Notes: generated from the sequence alone by a model not told the origin. Positions 1-9,319 are shown, numbered from the stretch's first letter. The stretch is DNA of 64,000 nucleotides from Methanoculleus sp. UBA430 (GCF_002506585.1 NZ_DAXW01000009.1:322346-386345), one strand, 5' to 3'. A program made the numbers and translations.

Positions 1-829
1 GGTCCTCGGTTCGGAGGCCGATCGCTGCCATCCGTTTCAGGATATACGGAATGTCGAACTCCACAAAGTTCCAGCCCGAGAGGATGTCCGGGTCGCGCTC
101 CCTGATGTAGGCAACAAGCCCGCGGAGCATCGAGACCTCATCGGGGTAGCGGACGACCCGGTGCTGCTCATGAACGCGGAGCGCAGGGTCGTCGACGGGC
201 GCATCGCCCGGCACCCCGCCAGGCTGCCAGAGGAGGGTCGTGTAGTCGTCATCGAACGAGTCCCAGCAGGTGACGCAGATGATCGGGTCGCGTTCGGGCT
301 CGGGGAACCCCTGCTCGTCCACGCACTCGATATCCATGATGCAGGTGCGCGCGGGAGCCGCGACGCTGGACGGTGCGAGTTCGCGGTAGTCGACCACGGA
401 GGTCCCCGCGGGAAGTTCCACGCCGGCGGAGAGGCCGCAGTCTATCATGAATCGGGTGGCGAACGGAATATCGGCCTCGTAGTGCTCGCTAAATAGATTG
501 CGGACGTCACGGACATCGCCGGGGCGCCGGGTGTAAAGGCGCCGGAGCGGCTCGCCGCGGATGGAGCGGTAGGTCGTGCCGGGCTCCAGATCGACCTCAC
601 GCGGGAGGGGGGCAGCGTCCGCCAGGCTTGCCGGCACGTAGAAGTAGGGTCGGAACCCGGTCACATCGACCCGGACCGCTCGCCCGGAGGCGTCACGGCC
701 GAATATATGGATGACCGGGATCTCGGCCCCGACGCTATACTCCACCTGGTGGATGCCGATCCGGGCCTTTCTGAAATCGTCCAGGGTAGCCGCGGTGCTC
801 ATGCGTGATCCCGGCACCTGATCAGCCAT
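1..829 (-). CDS. polB: Family B DNA polymerase, N-terminal part (cut by window edge)
   Basis: Replicative or repair DNA polymerase with 3'-5' proofreading. Reading the minus strand from about 829 gives an uninterrupted frame that runs off the window start, so only about the first 276 residues are visible. They include the N-terminal domain and two exonuclease motifs: MDIEC (Exo I) and GWNFVEFDIPYI (Exo II), both typical of archaeal family B polymerases. Two starts are possible. The ATG at 829 overlaps the TGA of the upstream malate dehydrogenase gene and has a GGAG a few bases ahead. A second ATG lies in frame at 802. I prefer 829 because of the overlap and the ribosome binding site. The polymerase domain lies outside the window. 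Confidence 0.93.
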   Translation of the reverse strand, partial: MADQVPGSRMSTAATLDDFRKARIGIHQVEYSVGAEIPVIHIFGRDASGRAVRVDVTGFRPYFYVPASLADAAPLPREVDLEPGTTYRSIRGEPLRRLYTRRPGDVRDVRNLFSEHYEADIPFATRFMIDCGLSAGVELPAGTSVVDYRELAPSSVAAPARTCIMDIECVDEQGFPEPERDPIICVTCWDSFDDDYTTLLWQPGGVPGDAPVDDPALRVHEQHRVVRYPDEVSMLRGLVAYIRERDPDILSGWNFVEFDIPYILKRMAAIGLRTED

Positions 830-1688
830 CGAATCTCCTGCAGAGGTCCTGCACGAACGCTCCCGCCTTCGCCATCCTCGCATCCTCCCACGGATCGAGG
901 TCCCATTCCTCGATGCCGAGGATGCCTTCCCGGCCGATCCGGGCAGGGACGCCGAGCGAGCAGCCCGAGAGACCGTATTCACCGTCAAGCACGCATGAGC
1001 AGGGGAGTACCTCCCGCCGGTCGTCGAGAACCGCGCGTATCAGCATGGCTATGTGGTACGCGGGACCGAAGACCGTGCCCCCCTTGCCGCGGATCACCTC
1101 CATGCTTGCCCCCTGCATCCGCGAAAGGATCGCTTCCCGCTGTTTTTGGCCGACAACCTCACCGGTCTTAGAGAAGAGCGGCACCTGGTGCTCGCCGTGC
1201 TCGCCAAGCACCCAGCCAGGCCCGGGGATTCCCGCATCCTTGAGGAAGCGAGTAAAGCGAGCGCTGTCGAGCTGGCCACCGAACCCGATGCACCGTTGCC
1301 GGTCGATGCCCATCATCTTCCAGAGGCCGTAGTTGTTTGCGTCCATGGGGTTCGTGACAGTGATGACGATCCCGTCAAATCCTCGCAGAAATTCGCTGCA
1401 GCGCTTCACCACGGGGATGTTGGCCTCGATGAGGTCGGCCCGGGTCTTTATGTCGGGCGTCCTCGGGGTGCCTGCTTCGAAGACGAAGATGTCAGCCTCC
1501 CGTATCGCCGCCGTATCGGTAGAGATCGTGACATCAATACCCGTGTGCTGCAGGTCAAGCACCTGTGCCCGGAGAATGGGCTCGTAGACGTCGTAAACGA
1601 TGATCTCATCGGCGAGACCGAGCGCGGCGGAGAGGAACGCTGTCTCGCCCCCCACCTTTCCTACACCTAAGATTGCGAGCGAGGTCAT
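822..1688 (-). CDS. mdh: Malate/lactate dehydrogenase family NAD(P)-dependent oxidoreductase, probably malate dehydrogenase
   Basis: Interconverts malate and oxaloacetate in the cytoplasm, feeding the incomplete reductive citric acid cycle that methanogens use for 2-oxoglutarate synthesis. The 288-residue protein opens with a Rossmann nucleotide motif (GVGKVGGET). It carries the loop GTPRTP followed by KTR, whose arginines favour malate over lactate, the TNPMDA segment, and the catalytic histidine in GEHGEHQVP. Length is slightly below the usual 300-330 residues. A TATA-like stretch lies about 20-27 bases before the ATG, suggesting a nearly leaderless message. The gene end overlaps the polB start, so the two are probably co-transcribed. 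Substrate preference is inferred from the arginines only. Confidence 0.9.
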   Translation of the reverse strand: MTSLAILGVGKVGGETAFLSAALGLADEIIVYDVYEPILRAQVLDLQHTGIDVTISTDTAAIREADIFVFEAGTPRTPDIKTRADLIEANIPVVKRCSEFLRGFDGIVITVTNPMDANNYGLWKMMGIDRQRCIGFGGQLDSARFTRFLKDAGIPGPGWVLGEHGEHQVPLFSKTGEVVGQKQREAILSRMQGASMEVIRGKGGTVFGPAYHIAMLIRAVLDDRREVLPCSCVLDGEYGLSGCSLGVPARIGREGILGIEEWDLDPWEDARMAKAGAFVQDLCRRFDG

Positions 1689-1858
1689 AGTATCGGTCCT
1701 GATTCTCTATATCGGCAGAGATTGTGCGCGCAAAGAAGCCCCGCTTCACGGAGAATAACGATCCGGCAGGGGAAAGGGACGTCTTACCGCCTTCCATACC
1801 GGGATCCGGGCTCCGGAGAGCGAATCTCAATCGTCCCTTGCTAGTACACTTGGCGCGA

Positions 1859-1871
1859 GAGTATAATAATA
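1859..1871 (+). promoter_or_regulatory. TATA-type promoter of pyrDK
   Basis: An AT-rich run containing TATAATAAT lies about 22-32 bases upstream of the pyrD ATG within otherwise GC-rich DNA. This is the spacing expected for an archaeal TATA box with a very short or absent leader. Confidence 0.45.
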
Positions 1872-1892
1872 CCCTCCTCCCACCTATTTTCA

Positions 1893-2780
1893 ATGGTTGC
1901 GCTTTATCCAGGCCCCATTGAGGTCGGTGGCATCCAGTTGAAGAATCATCTTCTCCTGGCAGCCGGCATCCTCGGAACCACCGGGGCATCGCTCGCCCGC
2001 GTCCTCGCAAGCGGTGCAGGCGGAGTGGTCACGAAATCCATCGGGCCGAGCCCGAAAGAGGGGCATCCGGGCCCCTGCCTGATCGTCGTCGACGGCGGTA
2101 TCATCAACGCCATGGGCCTGCCGAACCCCTCGGCCGCATTCGTGGAGGAACTGGCTGTCCTGCAGGACGAACCGGTTGTCGTGAGCATCTTCGGGGGGAC
2201 GCCCGAGGAGTTCCGGACCGTCGCCGGGTGGTTTGCCGGGACGGCATCCGGGCTCGAGCTGAACCTCTCCTGCCCCCACGCAGAGGGCTACGGGGCGGCG
2301 ATCGGGAGCGATCCGGCTCTCGTGGAGGAGTGCACGAGGGCGGCAGCCTCCCTCGGGATCCCCACCTGGGTGAAGCTCACCCCGAACGTCGCCAATATCG
2401 GTGATATCGGGGCCGCCGCGGAACGCGGCGGAGCGTCGGCGGTCGTCGCCATCAACACGGTGAAAGCGATGCGGATCTCAACGGCCCTCCGCCGCCCGGT
2501 GCTCGGGAACCGTTTCGGCGGGCTCTCGGGGAAGGCGATCTTTCCCATCGCCGTCCGATGTGTCTATGACCTCTACGAGGCGTGTTCCATCCCGGTTATC
2601 GGGTGCGGCGGGGTCTCCACCGCCGACAACGTCGTCGAGATGATGATGGCAGGAGCAAGCGCCGTCGAGATCGGGAGTGCGGTCATCGACGACATCGGCA
2701 TCTTCGCTGCGATCGCAAAAGACCTCTACAGCCCGGACGGCCTCGACGCGGGCGAGATCGTGGGGTGTGGCCATGCATGA
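1893..2780 (+). CDS. pyrD: Dihydroorotate dehydrogenase, class 1B catalytic subunit
   Basis: Oxidises dihydroorotate to orotate in pyrimidine synthesis, using FMN in a TIM barrel and passing electrons to PyrK. The 295-residue sequence shows the FMN-barrel features GGVVTKSIG, the lid motif NLSCPH with the active-site base as cysteine (C127), VKLTPN, INTVKA and the C-terminal phosphate-binding IGCGGVS/EIGSAV. Cysteine rather than serine as the base, together with a PyrK gene downstream, places it in class 1B, the NAD-linked heterotetramer. Its stop overlaps the pyrK start by eight bases, which points to translational coupling. The start has a TATA box just upstream. Confidence 0.96.
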   Translation: MVALYPGPIEVGGIQLKNHLLLAAGILGTTGASLARVLASGAGGVVTKSIGPSPKEGHPGPCLIVVDGGIINAMGLPNPSAAFVEELAVLQDEPVVVSIFGGTPEEFRTVAGWFAGTASGLELNLSCPHAEGYGAAIGSDPALVEECTRAAASLGIPTWVKLTPNVANIGDIGAAAERGGASAVVAINTVKAMRISTALRRPVLGNRFGGLSGKAIFPIAVRCVYDLYEACSIPVIGCGGVSTADNVVEMMMAGASAVEIGSAVIDDIGIFAAIAKDLYSPDGLDAGEIVGCGHA

Positions 2781-3537
2781 GCAGATGCCCGTCGGGGTGA
2801 CGATAACAGAGATCGTGGAGGAGACGCCGTCGATCAGGACGTTTGTCTTCGACCGCGAGATCGCTGCCCGGCCGGGGCAGTTCGTGATGGTCTGGGTGCC
2901 GGGTGTGGACGAGATCCCGATGGCCCTCTCCTCCCCGTCCTCGATCACCGTTCTCGAAGTCGGGGACGCGACCGCCGCCCTCTGTGCAATGCACGAGGGG
3001 GACCGGATCGGGATCCGCGGTCCCTACGGCAACGGGTTTACCGTCTCAGGGAGGACACTTGCCATCGGCGGCGGCGTCGGGGCCTCCCCGCTGCTGCCGC
3101 TTGTCACGGCCGGCCAGGTGGACACCTTCCTCCTCGGCGCCCGGACGGCTTCCGAACTTCTCTTCGCCGATCGGATCCGGGAGGCCGCGACGCTGATGAT
3201 CGCGACCGACGACGGCACCGCCGGTCACCACGGGTTCGTGACCCAGCTGATCTCAAGGGTTGACCTCACCGATTTCGCCCACATCTGCGTCTGCGGGCCT
3301 GAGGTCATGATGGCAGCGGTGCTCGCCGTCCTCGACCGGGAGGGGTGCGCCGAGCGGGGACAGTTCTCCCTCCACCGTTACATGAAGTGCGGTGTCGGCG
3401 TCTGCGGTTCGTGCTGCACCGACCCGCACGGCCTGCGGGTCTGCAGGGACGGGCCTGTCTTCTCAGGCGACGTCCTGCTCGATAGCGAGTTCGGGCATTA
3501 CATGCGCGACGCGAGCGGGAGCAGGCACGGGGTCTAG
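2773..3537 (+). CDS. pyrK: Dihydroorotate dehydrogenase electron-transfer subunit
   Basis: FAD and 2Fe-2S protein that moves electrons from PyrD to NAD. The 254-residue chain has a ferredoxin-reductase-like FAD domain (PGQFVMVWVPG, then GIRGPYGNGF), a NAD-binding half starting at LAIGGGVGASPLLPL, and a C-terminal cluster motif with cysteines at 206, 211, 214 and 224, the spacing known for PyrK. The ATG at 2773 overlaps the pyrD stop. A second in-frame ATG sits four codons later. Length matches the family. The gene is followed by a convergent minus-strand gene after 18 bases. Confidence 0.95.
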   Translation: MHEQMPVGVTITEIVEETPSIRTFVFDREIAARPGQFVMVWVPGVDEIPMALSSPSSITVLEVGDATAALCAMHEGDRIGIRGPYGNGFTVSGRTLAIGGGVGASPLLPLVTAGQVDTFLLGARTASELLFADRIREAATLMIATDDGTAGHHGFVTQLISRVDLTDFAHICVCGPEVMMAAVLAVLDREGCAERGQFSLHRYMKCGVGVCGSCCTDPHGLRVCRDGPVFSGDVLLDSEFGHYMRDASGSRHGV

Positions 3538-3555
3538 GGCCCAAAAAAAAGGGAT

Positions 3556-4806
3556 TCAGGCGAGGAAGCCTTCCTGGGGCTTAAAGAGGAGGGCCAGGAC
3601 GTTCTCCACCCACCCAAGCACGAGCGAGGGTATCGAGTTGTCCTGCGTGTCCGGTTCCGCCGCTGCACCCATCCTGTCGTCTGCAGAGTACGGGGGAGCG
3701 GTCACATCGCCTGATACCCCGTCCAGCGGGTCGGTCTCGTTTACTGCAGTCTCCGTCGAATTCCCATTCTCGATGAAGGTCGCATCGTTCGTGAAGAGGC
3801 GGATGAACCGATCGTCGTCGCCGCCTCCGATAGTGAGGAACGAACCGTCAGGGGTCACAGCAACGGACTCCACACGGCCGTCGAGGGCGATCTGCTGGAG
3901 CTCGATCCCCGCTCGGTCGAGAACGAAGACAGTCCTGCCGGAGGCGGCGAAGATCTCGCTTGCCTCGTTTGTCAGGGCCGTCGAGCGGACGGCGTCTCCC
4001 GTGGGATATTTCCAGAGGTGCTCGCCCTCCCCCGTCGAGAGGTAGACGCATCGGTCAAGTGACCCGGCTGCCACGAACCACGCATCGGGGGTGAGGGCAA
4101 TGCCTTCAACGCGCTTGCCGGTGCCGTAACTCCAGGACTCCCCTTCCCTGCTGTTAAGGTAGTAGACCCCGCCGTTGTCACAGCCGATCGCGATCTTACG
4201 GCCGTTCTCCGATATCGCGATTCCGTAACTGTCGGTTCCCATATCATAGTCCCAGAGCTGCTCCTGGTTCCGATCGAAGATGAAGATCGCACCGTTGTCG
4301 CATGTGGCAGCGATATACTCGCCGTCTGACGAGAGCGCCACATCGCGGTAGATAAAGGTCGTCTTCTCGGTCCAGAGCAGATTCCCATCTCTGTCAAAAA
4401 GGTAGAGTTTGTCTGCAGCGACGCCGACGTACGATCCTTCGGGCGATATCCCGACGCCGTTCACGCTGGAGCCGGCAGCGGCCTTCCAGAGAGTGGTGCC
4501 CTGCTGGTCCAGGAGGGATACCACCGACCCTGCACCTGCAACGATCGTAGAGCCGTCCTGCGAGATTGCCACAGAACTGACGGCGTCATTTGCTCCCACC
4601 TCCCAGAGGGGAAGGTATGCCCCCCCATCAGCGGAAGCAACCCCACACAGGAGGGCAGCAAGACAGCAGAACAGAATGAGCGATAGTGAGAACCGGCCGG
4701 TCCGAGAGCGGCGACGCCTGCAACAGGAATGCAGTGCTCCCACAATTCCGGGATCGCCCGGACTTGCAGCGGTAGAACTGGTAGAAGTCATTTCCCCCGA
4801 TGGCAT
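3556..4806 (-). CDS. Secreted PQQ/WD40-like beta-propeller protein
   Basis: Predicted exported protein of 416 residues with unknown ligand. After a basic stretch, residues about 37-60 form a hydrophobic signal or anchor segment (SLSLILFCCLAALLCG). Then come about seven propeller blades of roughly 40 residues with recurring patterns such as SVAISQDGS, GVGISPEGS, DVALSSDGE, GIAISENGR and SVAVTPDGS. These repeats are typical of archaeal PQQ/WD40-like surface proteins. The C-terminal 70 residues are low in motifs and end in a short hydrophobic helix. A TATA-like stretch at about 4829-4838 suggests that the ATG at 4806 is near the transcript start. An ATG at 4791 is an alternative. No enzyme motif is visible. 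Confidence 0.8.
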   Translation of the reverse strand: MPSGEMTSTSSTAASPGDPGIVGALHSCCRRRRSRTGRFSLSLILFCCLAALLCGVASADGGAYLPLWEVGANDAVSSVAISQDGSTIVAGAGSVVSLLDQQGTTLWKAAAGSSVNGVGISPEGSYVGVAADKLYLFDRDGNLLWTEKTTFIYRDVALSSDGEYIAATCDNGAIFIFDRNQEQLWDYDMGTDSYGIAISENGRKIAIGCDNGGVYYLNSREGESWSYGTGKRVEGIALTPDAWFVAAGSLDRCVYLSTGEGEHLWKYPTGDAVRSTALTNEASEIFAASGRTVFVLDRAGIELQQIALDGRVESVAVTPDGSFLTIGGGDDDRFIRLFTNDATFIENGNSTETAVNETDPLDGVSGDVTAPPYSADDRMGAAAEPDTQDNSIPSLVLGWVENVLALLFKPQEGFLA

Positions 4807-4899
4807 CAGGCCCTGACTTCTCGGAGAAGATATATAACGTTTGCGGAGGTCACACCGACCCAGTCCCCTGCACGGCTCGCCGGTTCCCCTCCTCTCCCC

Positions 4900-4933
4900 C
4901 TCCGGGGCAACACGGGACTGCCTGGCCCCGGAG
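4900..4933. terminator. Stem-loop between mobA and the propeller gene
   Basis: CTCCGGGGC at 4900-4908 pairs perfectly with GCCCCGGAG at 4925-4933, a nine-pair stem with a 16-base loop. It lies just past the mobA stop on the minus strand. No T-run follows, so a terminator role is only inferred. Confidence 0.35.
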
Positions 4934-4988
4934 ATACCCTGTAAAACCTTTAGGGGGCCGGAAAGCCCGGGGTCCCTCTTCTGCCGGG

Positions 4989-5624
4989 CTACGACGACTC
5001 CTGGCCGGGTCCGCGCGCATCATCCCAGTCGGGCTCTGCCGGCGGGTCGATCAACTCAAGGTCTTTTAAATTATTGATATTCGTAAACGTCAGCAGGCCA
5101 GGATCGATCTCCCGGATCTTCTCCACACGAACATATCGGGTGTTGAGGCTTCTCACCATCGGGCGGAGCGAGAGCGACTCGTGCTCCTCTAGATAGTCGA
5201 GTAACGCCCCCCGCCGGTAGACCGCGTGGAGCGGCTCGAGCATATCGGCGTTCCAGCAGGGGATGGCGGCATCATACCCGACGGCGGCGTCAAAGAGCAG
5301 CCGGACCACTCCGGGGTGGATGCAGGGCATATCGCAGGCGGCAACGAAGAGATATTCGCCACGCACCGCGAGCGCTCCCGCGTGCAAGCCGCCAATGGGC
5401 CCGAGGTCCCTCCTGATGTCCGGTATACATCGGATCTCCCCGAGGTGATTGAACCGTTCGCACTGTCCCGGGTCCCGTGCGACCACCACAATCTCGTCCG
5501 CCACCCCCCGGAGGGTATCGATGAGACGGTCTATGAAGGTCTTTCCCCGGAAAGTGAAGAAGTACTTCTCCCGCCCGCCGGCACGCCGCGCCGCCCCACC
5601 TACAAGGATTACTGCCGACCGCAT
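4989..5624 (-). CDS. mobA: Molybdenum cofactor guanylyltransferase MobA
   Basis: Attaches GMP to molybdopterin or tungstopterin to make the dinucleotide cofactor. In methanogens this is needed for formylmethanofuran and formate dehydrogenases. The 211-residue protein has a nucleotidyltransferase fold: an N-terminal ILVGGAARRAGG loop (a variant of the usual GGxSxRMG), then the lysine in EKYFF, DLGPIGGLHAG, and the metal-site ACDMP. The altered glycine loop is common in archaeal relatives. The start ATG is the only good one. The panE gene lies 16 bases upstream on the same strand. The two may be co-transcribed though functionally unrelated. Confidence 0.88.
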   Translation of the reverse strand: MRSAVILVGGAARRAGGREKYFFTFRGKTFIDRLIDTLRGVADEIVVVARDPGQCERFNHLGEIRCIPDIRRDLGPIGGLHAGALAVRGEYLFVAACDMPCIHPGVVRLLFDAAVGYDAAIPCWNADMLEPLHAVYRRGALLDYLEEHESLSLRPMVRSLNTRYVRVEKIREIDPGLLTFTNINNLKDLELIDPPAEPDWDDARGPGQESS

Positions 5625-5640
5625 ACTTCTCTCCCGACCG

Positions 5641-6552
5641 TCAGAGCCGCTCCCGGAAGCGGATCAGTTCGGTGATGCAGGCATTGCAGGGTGCGTCGAT
5701 ACCGTGCTTTTGGGCGAGCGCCACGACAGCACCGTTCATGAAGTCGATCTCGGTCTTCCGTCCGAGAGTGAGGTCCTGGAGCATCGACGAGTGATGGGCC
5801 GCCGTTGCCGGGAGTTGATCGGTTCGGAGATACTCCAGATACGCCGCCGGCGTCTTCCAGGAGAGGGCGATGTGCTCGGCCTCCGCCACCCGGTAGGCCT
5901 CCCGGACGATCGTGGTGACGACCGCCCAGGCATGCGGGTCGGTGAGGGCGCCGTAGGGGACGTTCATGAGGGTGCCGAGCGGGTTTAACGCACAGTTATA
6001 GAGGGTCTTTCCCCAGAGGGAGGTCTGGATCGCATCGGTCGCCTCCGCCTGGATACCGGCAGTTCGGAGAAGGTTCACGAGAACTTCGACTGCATCGTCC
6101 GCACCGGATGGGAACCGCCCCACTCTCATGGGCGACGCCTCCACCGAGACGTGGACCGCTGCATCGCCCCGCCACTCGAACCCGGTGATGATCATGGCGC
6201 CGATGACCCGGTCGGTGAACCGCCCGATGATCTCCTCGTTTCCGATGCCGTTCTGGAGACTCACCACCTCGCGCCCCGGGATATATTCGGCGAACTGGCG
6301 GCAGACGGCCTCCGTATCAGTGGACTTTGCGGTGATGATGTAGTAGTCGGCTTCTCGCCACGCGCGCGGGAGATCTTCGGAGCAACTGAAACGATACGCT
6401 CCTTGCCCCCATATACCGGTCATCAGGAAACCCCGTTCCCGCACCGCGTCCGCATGCCTCTTCCTCGCGACGGCATGAACATCCGCGACGCGGGATAACT
6501 TTGCGGCGACGGTCAGGCCGACCGCTCCCGCACCCAGGACGACGATCTTCAT
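5641..6552 (-). CDS. panE: 2-dehydropantoate 2-reductase (ketopantoate reductase)
   Basis: Reduces 2-dehydropantoate to pantoate for coenzyme A synthesis. The 303-residue protein starts with the Rossmann motif GAGAVGLTVAAKL and has the family motifs ITAKSTDTE (with the conserved lysine), SLQNGIGNEE and a C-terminal helical domain containing KTLYNCALNPLGTL and KTEIDFMNGAV, where substrate-binding residues lie. Length is standard. Archaea use this reductase with a distinct pantoate kinase and phosphopantothenate synthetase, which are not in this window. Confidence 0.93.
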   Translation of the reverse strand: MKIVVLGAGAVGLTVAAKLSRVADVHAVARKRHADAVRERGFLMTGIWGQGAYRFSCSEDLPRAWREADYYIITAKSTDTEAVCRQFAEYIPGREVVSLQNGIGNEEIIGRFTDRVIGAMIITGFEWRGDAAVHVSVEASPMRVGRFPSGADDAVEVLVNLLRTAGIQAEATDAIQTSLWGKTLYNCALNPLGTLMNVPYGALTDPHAWAVVTTIVREAYRVAEAEHIALSWKTPAAYLEYLRTDQLPATAAHHSSMLQDLTLGRKTEIDFMNGAVVALAQKHGIDAPCNACITELIRFRERL

Positions 6553-6573
6553 CTCAACTATAGTATGGTGAAG

Positions 6574-7044
6574 TTACCTGTTAACTCCTCCCTTTTCCGG
6601 CGTGCAGGGCCCGGACGTGCGGCCTTCCATGGCGAGGAGGGCCTCCTTGATCGCCGGATCCGGGGTGAACCCGCCGATACCGGTCTTCGCGACGACCCGG
6701 TGGCAGGGCACCACGAGCGGGGTGGGGTTCCTCGCCATCGCCGAACCGACCGCCCTGGGCACGGTTCCGACCATCCGGGCGACCTCGCCGTAGGTGACGG
6801 TCTCCCCGCAGGGAACCCCATGGACCGCGCGGTAGATCCGGGCGCTGGTCGATTCACCCTCGGTCGCGACACTCCGGAGGGAGGAGAGATCAGCCGGGCG
6901 GCCGGCACAGTAGCGCAGGATCTCTTCCGGGACCGGACCGTCGAGGCCCTCCCGGGCGAACCGCACCCGGTAGACGAGGTCGTCCTGCCATGCCACGTGG
7001 ACATGCCAGAGGCCGAACCGACACGACCCGTTCACGATCGCCAT
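6574..7044 (-). CDS. ogt: Methylated-DNA--protein-cysteine methyltransferase
   Basis: Suicide repair protein that removes alkyl groups from O6-alkylguanine onto its own cysteine. The 156-residue chain contains the helix-turn-helix region VTYGEVARMVG, the arginine-finger-like VPRAVGSAMARNP and the active-site motif PCHRVV with C114. The start chosen is the ATG at 7044, which overlaps the end of the upstream helicase gene by 13 bases. A longer upstream frame lacks family similarity. The overlap suggests co-expression of two DNA repair genes. Confidence 0.94.
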   Translation of the reverse strand: MAIVNGSCRFGLWHVHVAWQDDLVYRVRFAREGLDGPVPEEILRYCAGRPADLSSLRSVATEGESTSARIYRAVHGVPCGETVTYGEVARMVGTVPRAVGSAMARNPTPLVVPCHRVVAKTGIGGFTPDPAIKEALLAMEGRTSGPCTPEKGGVNR

Positions 7045-9071
7045 CGTCCGGCCTCCTTCCGGAACTCTTCGACGGTAGAGACGGTCATCTCCTCCTGCAT
7101 CCACGGCGGCAGCCCGGCATGGACCCGGGACTCGAGGAACCTTTTCTCGCCGAGGACGAGCATCCCCCGGTCTTCAGGTGTCCGGAGCACCCTCCCTAAT
7201 GCCTGCAGGGCGCGGTTGATCGCCGGAAGAGTGTAACTGATGAACTCCCCCTCCTCGCCGAACTTCATCCTGAAGTAATCGATCACCATCTTGCGGACGC
7301 GGTTGAACGGCGCGAGCGGGAGACCGATGACGAGCGCTCCCGAGAGCATCTCGCCCCGGTAGTCGAGACCCTCGCTCCACTTGCCGCCGCAGACCGCAAA
7401 GAGGATGCCGGAGCGGCCCGTCCCGGGGAGGGCCATGAACTCTCGGAGCATCGTGGCTGACGCCGAGGTATCCTTGGACTCGATATAGATCTGTTTCTTC
7501 CGGATACGAGGAGCGCATCGTTCCGCGAAGGTGTTCAAGAGGTCGTAGGAGGGGAAGTAGATAGCAAGGTTCCCGGGGAGGGCTGCAAATGTGGTGATGT
7601 AGTCCTCCGTTCGCGCAAGGTTCCCGGGGTCCCGGCGCATCGAGTAGGCGGTGGTGATGTCGTTTGCGCAGAAGAGTCGACGGTTCTCCGGGGGGAAGGA
7701 GTTCGGGAGCGATACCGTGGTGACGTCAAGATCGCCGAAGTAGTAGCGGCGGTAACTCTCTATGGGGGAGAGCGTCCCGGAGATCAGGACAGCGCAGGCG
7801 TGCGCCCGGGCGATATCCTGGAGTTTGGTGCTCGGGTCGATGTTCCTCACCTCGAGCGCCACCGTGCCGTCGTCTCCCTTCCGGTAAATCGTCAGGTAGG
7901 CCGGGTCTGCTGCGGACCGGAAGATCCGGTAGAAGAACTCGGTCAGCCGTTCGATCGCGCTCTCCCTGAACTCGCCCGCCTGCATGTTCTTCTCGCGGAT
8001 CCCCTCGCTGATCTTGAGGAGATCGTCCACGACCCCTTCCAGGTTCTGGTAGAGCGTGCCCGAGAGGATCATTCGCTGGAAGATGGTGGGGTCGAACCAG
8101 TCCTCAACCTCATGCGAGGCCTTGAGCGCCTCCATGAACCGGGTGATCTGCGGCAGGATCTGGGTGATGGCGTCCGCCTGCTGCTGCGACCGCCGGCGTC
8201 CGGCGAGTTCGTGCCCGGCCTGGATGATATCGCGCTCCTCGATCGTCACGCTCTCAATGCTCTGGACGACGTCGCCGCAGTTGTGGGCCTCGTCGATGAG
8301 CAGCAGAGTGTCGTGCCCCTCGATCCCGAGCGACTGGTAGAGCTGCTCGCGGATGACGTCGTCGAAGAGATGGTAGAAGTTCACGAGCACCACGTCGGCG
8401 TCTCGGGCGGCGTGCATCATCGTATCGTAGGGACAGATGTCGCCGCAGAACCCGGCGAGCTGGTCGGGCCAGATCAACTCGGTGCTCACCCGCTCCGCCC
8501 TGACGCGCAGGGCCGCCGACGGGATCATCTTCAGCCCCGCGTCCTCGGGCTCCACAAAGGACTTGCCGTGGATGAAGTAGGGGCAGATGAGCGGATGATC
8601 CGGGTCCATCTTCCGGATCTGCTGCCGGATCTGGCGATCGTTTGCCGGGACGAGCGCTCCCTTCTGCGCCCGTTCGCGCATTAGCGCCGTTGAAAAGGCC
8701 TTGACACCCTCGCACCGCCGGTAGACGTCCCCCTCGCCGCCGAGCGGGCACATGCTGGACTTGCCGATGAGGTAGGCGAACTTCAGGCCGCCGCGCTTCT
8801 TCCGGATGAGATCGAGCTCGCGCATGAACGTGGCAAGCTGGCTGATGGTGCGGACAGCGACGAGCACCTTGCGTCCCCGACTCTCTGCGAGGAGCGCGGA
8901 GACCACGCTCGACTTACCGCTCCCGGTCGGCGCATCGATCATGGCGATACCGCCGTCGCGTGCGACAGATGCGGCCAGTTCAAGCATCCCCCGCTGGCCA
9001 GATCGGTACTCCCGGTAGGGGAACCAGTCGTCGAGAGTATCCATTGCATACAGGTCGACGGCTGACATCAA
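7032..9071 (-). CDS. XPD/Rad3-family iron-sulfur DNA helicase
   Basis: ATP-dependent helicase of superfamily 2, probably unwinding DNA 5' to 3' in repair. The 679-residue protein has Walker A APTGSGKSS (around residue 47), a cysteine-bearing insert with C108, C120, C163, C209 and C213 that should hold a 4Fe-4S cluster, the DEAHN box, SGTLSP (motif III-like), and the C-terminal motifs GGKWSEGLDY (motif V) and QALGRVLR (motif VI). An arch-like helical segment lies between motifs II and III. This matches archaeal XPD/DinG-like enzymes. The gene reads into ogt with an overlap, forming a probable repair operon. Confidence 0.92.
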   Translation of the reverse strand: MMSAVDLYAMDTLDDWFPYREYRSGQRGMLELAASVARDGGIAMIDAPTGSGKSSVVSALLAESRGRKVLVAVRTISQLATFMRELDLIRKKRGGLKFAYLIGKSSMCPLGGEGDVYRRCEGVKAFSTALMRERAQKGALVPANDRQIRQQIRKMDPDHPLICPYFIHGKSFVEPEDAGLKMIPSAALRVRAERVSTELIWPDQLAGFCGDICPYDTMMHAARDADVVLVNFYHLFDDVIREQLYQSLGIEGHDTLLLIDEAHNCGDVVQSIESVTIEERDIIQAGHELAGRRRSQQQADAITQILPQITRFMEALKASHEVEDWFDPTIFQRMILSGTLYQNLEGVVDDLLKISEGIREKNMQAGEFRESAIERLTEFFYRIFRSAADPAYLTIYRKGDDGTVALEVRNIDPSTKLQDIARAHACAVLISGTLSPIESYRRYYFGDLDVTTVSLPNSFPPENRRLFCANDITTAYSMRRDPGNLARTEDYITTFAALPGNLAIYFPSYDLLNTFAERCAPRIRKKQIYIESKDTSASATMLREFMALPGTGRSGILFAVCGGKWSEGLDYRGEMLSGALVIGLPLAPFNRVRKMVIDYFRMKFGEEGEFISYTLPAINRALQALGRVLRTPEDRGMLVLGEKRFLESRVHAGLPPWMQEEMTVSTVEEFRKEAGRWRS

Positions 9072-9280
9072 TGTAGTTTGGGTTCCCGGGGTGAAAGTGA
9101 AGGGGACCGGAAAGTTCTCATATGGCCACGCAACGCCAGGCGCAACACGTCATTGGACGGCACTCACCCGAAAACCCTCCCCCTCGACAACAACCGTACC
9201 TGCAACACCCTGGCAGCCGGCCGCCCTCCCGGAAGGGGCGTTCTTCCAATAGGATCCACAGGAGTCAATTTCAGAAACTA

Positions 9281-9288
9281 TTATATAT
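9281..9288 (+). promoter_or_regulatory. TATA box upstream of the DUF5654 gene
   Basis: TTATATAT lies 32-39 bases before the ATG at 9320. A GGTGA ribosome binding site follows at 9309-9313. The spacing predicts a transcript start just before the ribosome binding site. Confidence 0.5.
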
Positions 9289-9319
9289 CGGCCAACATAT
9301 CGCTCACTGGTGAGACTCT

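Noticed and set aside
822..1688. Long plus-strand frames opposite malate dehydrogenase (805-1332, 1053-1670)
   Set aside because: They are shadows of the high-GC mdh gene, with arginine- and serine-rich translations and no family motifs.
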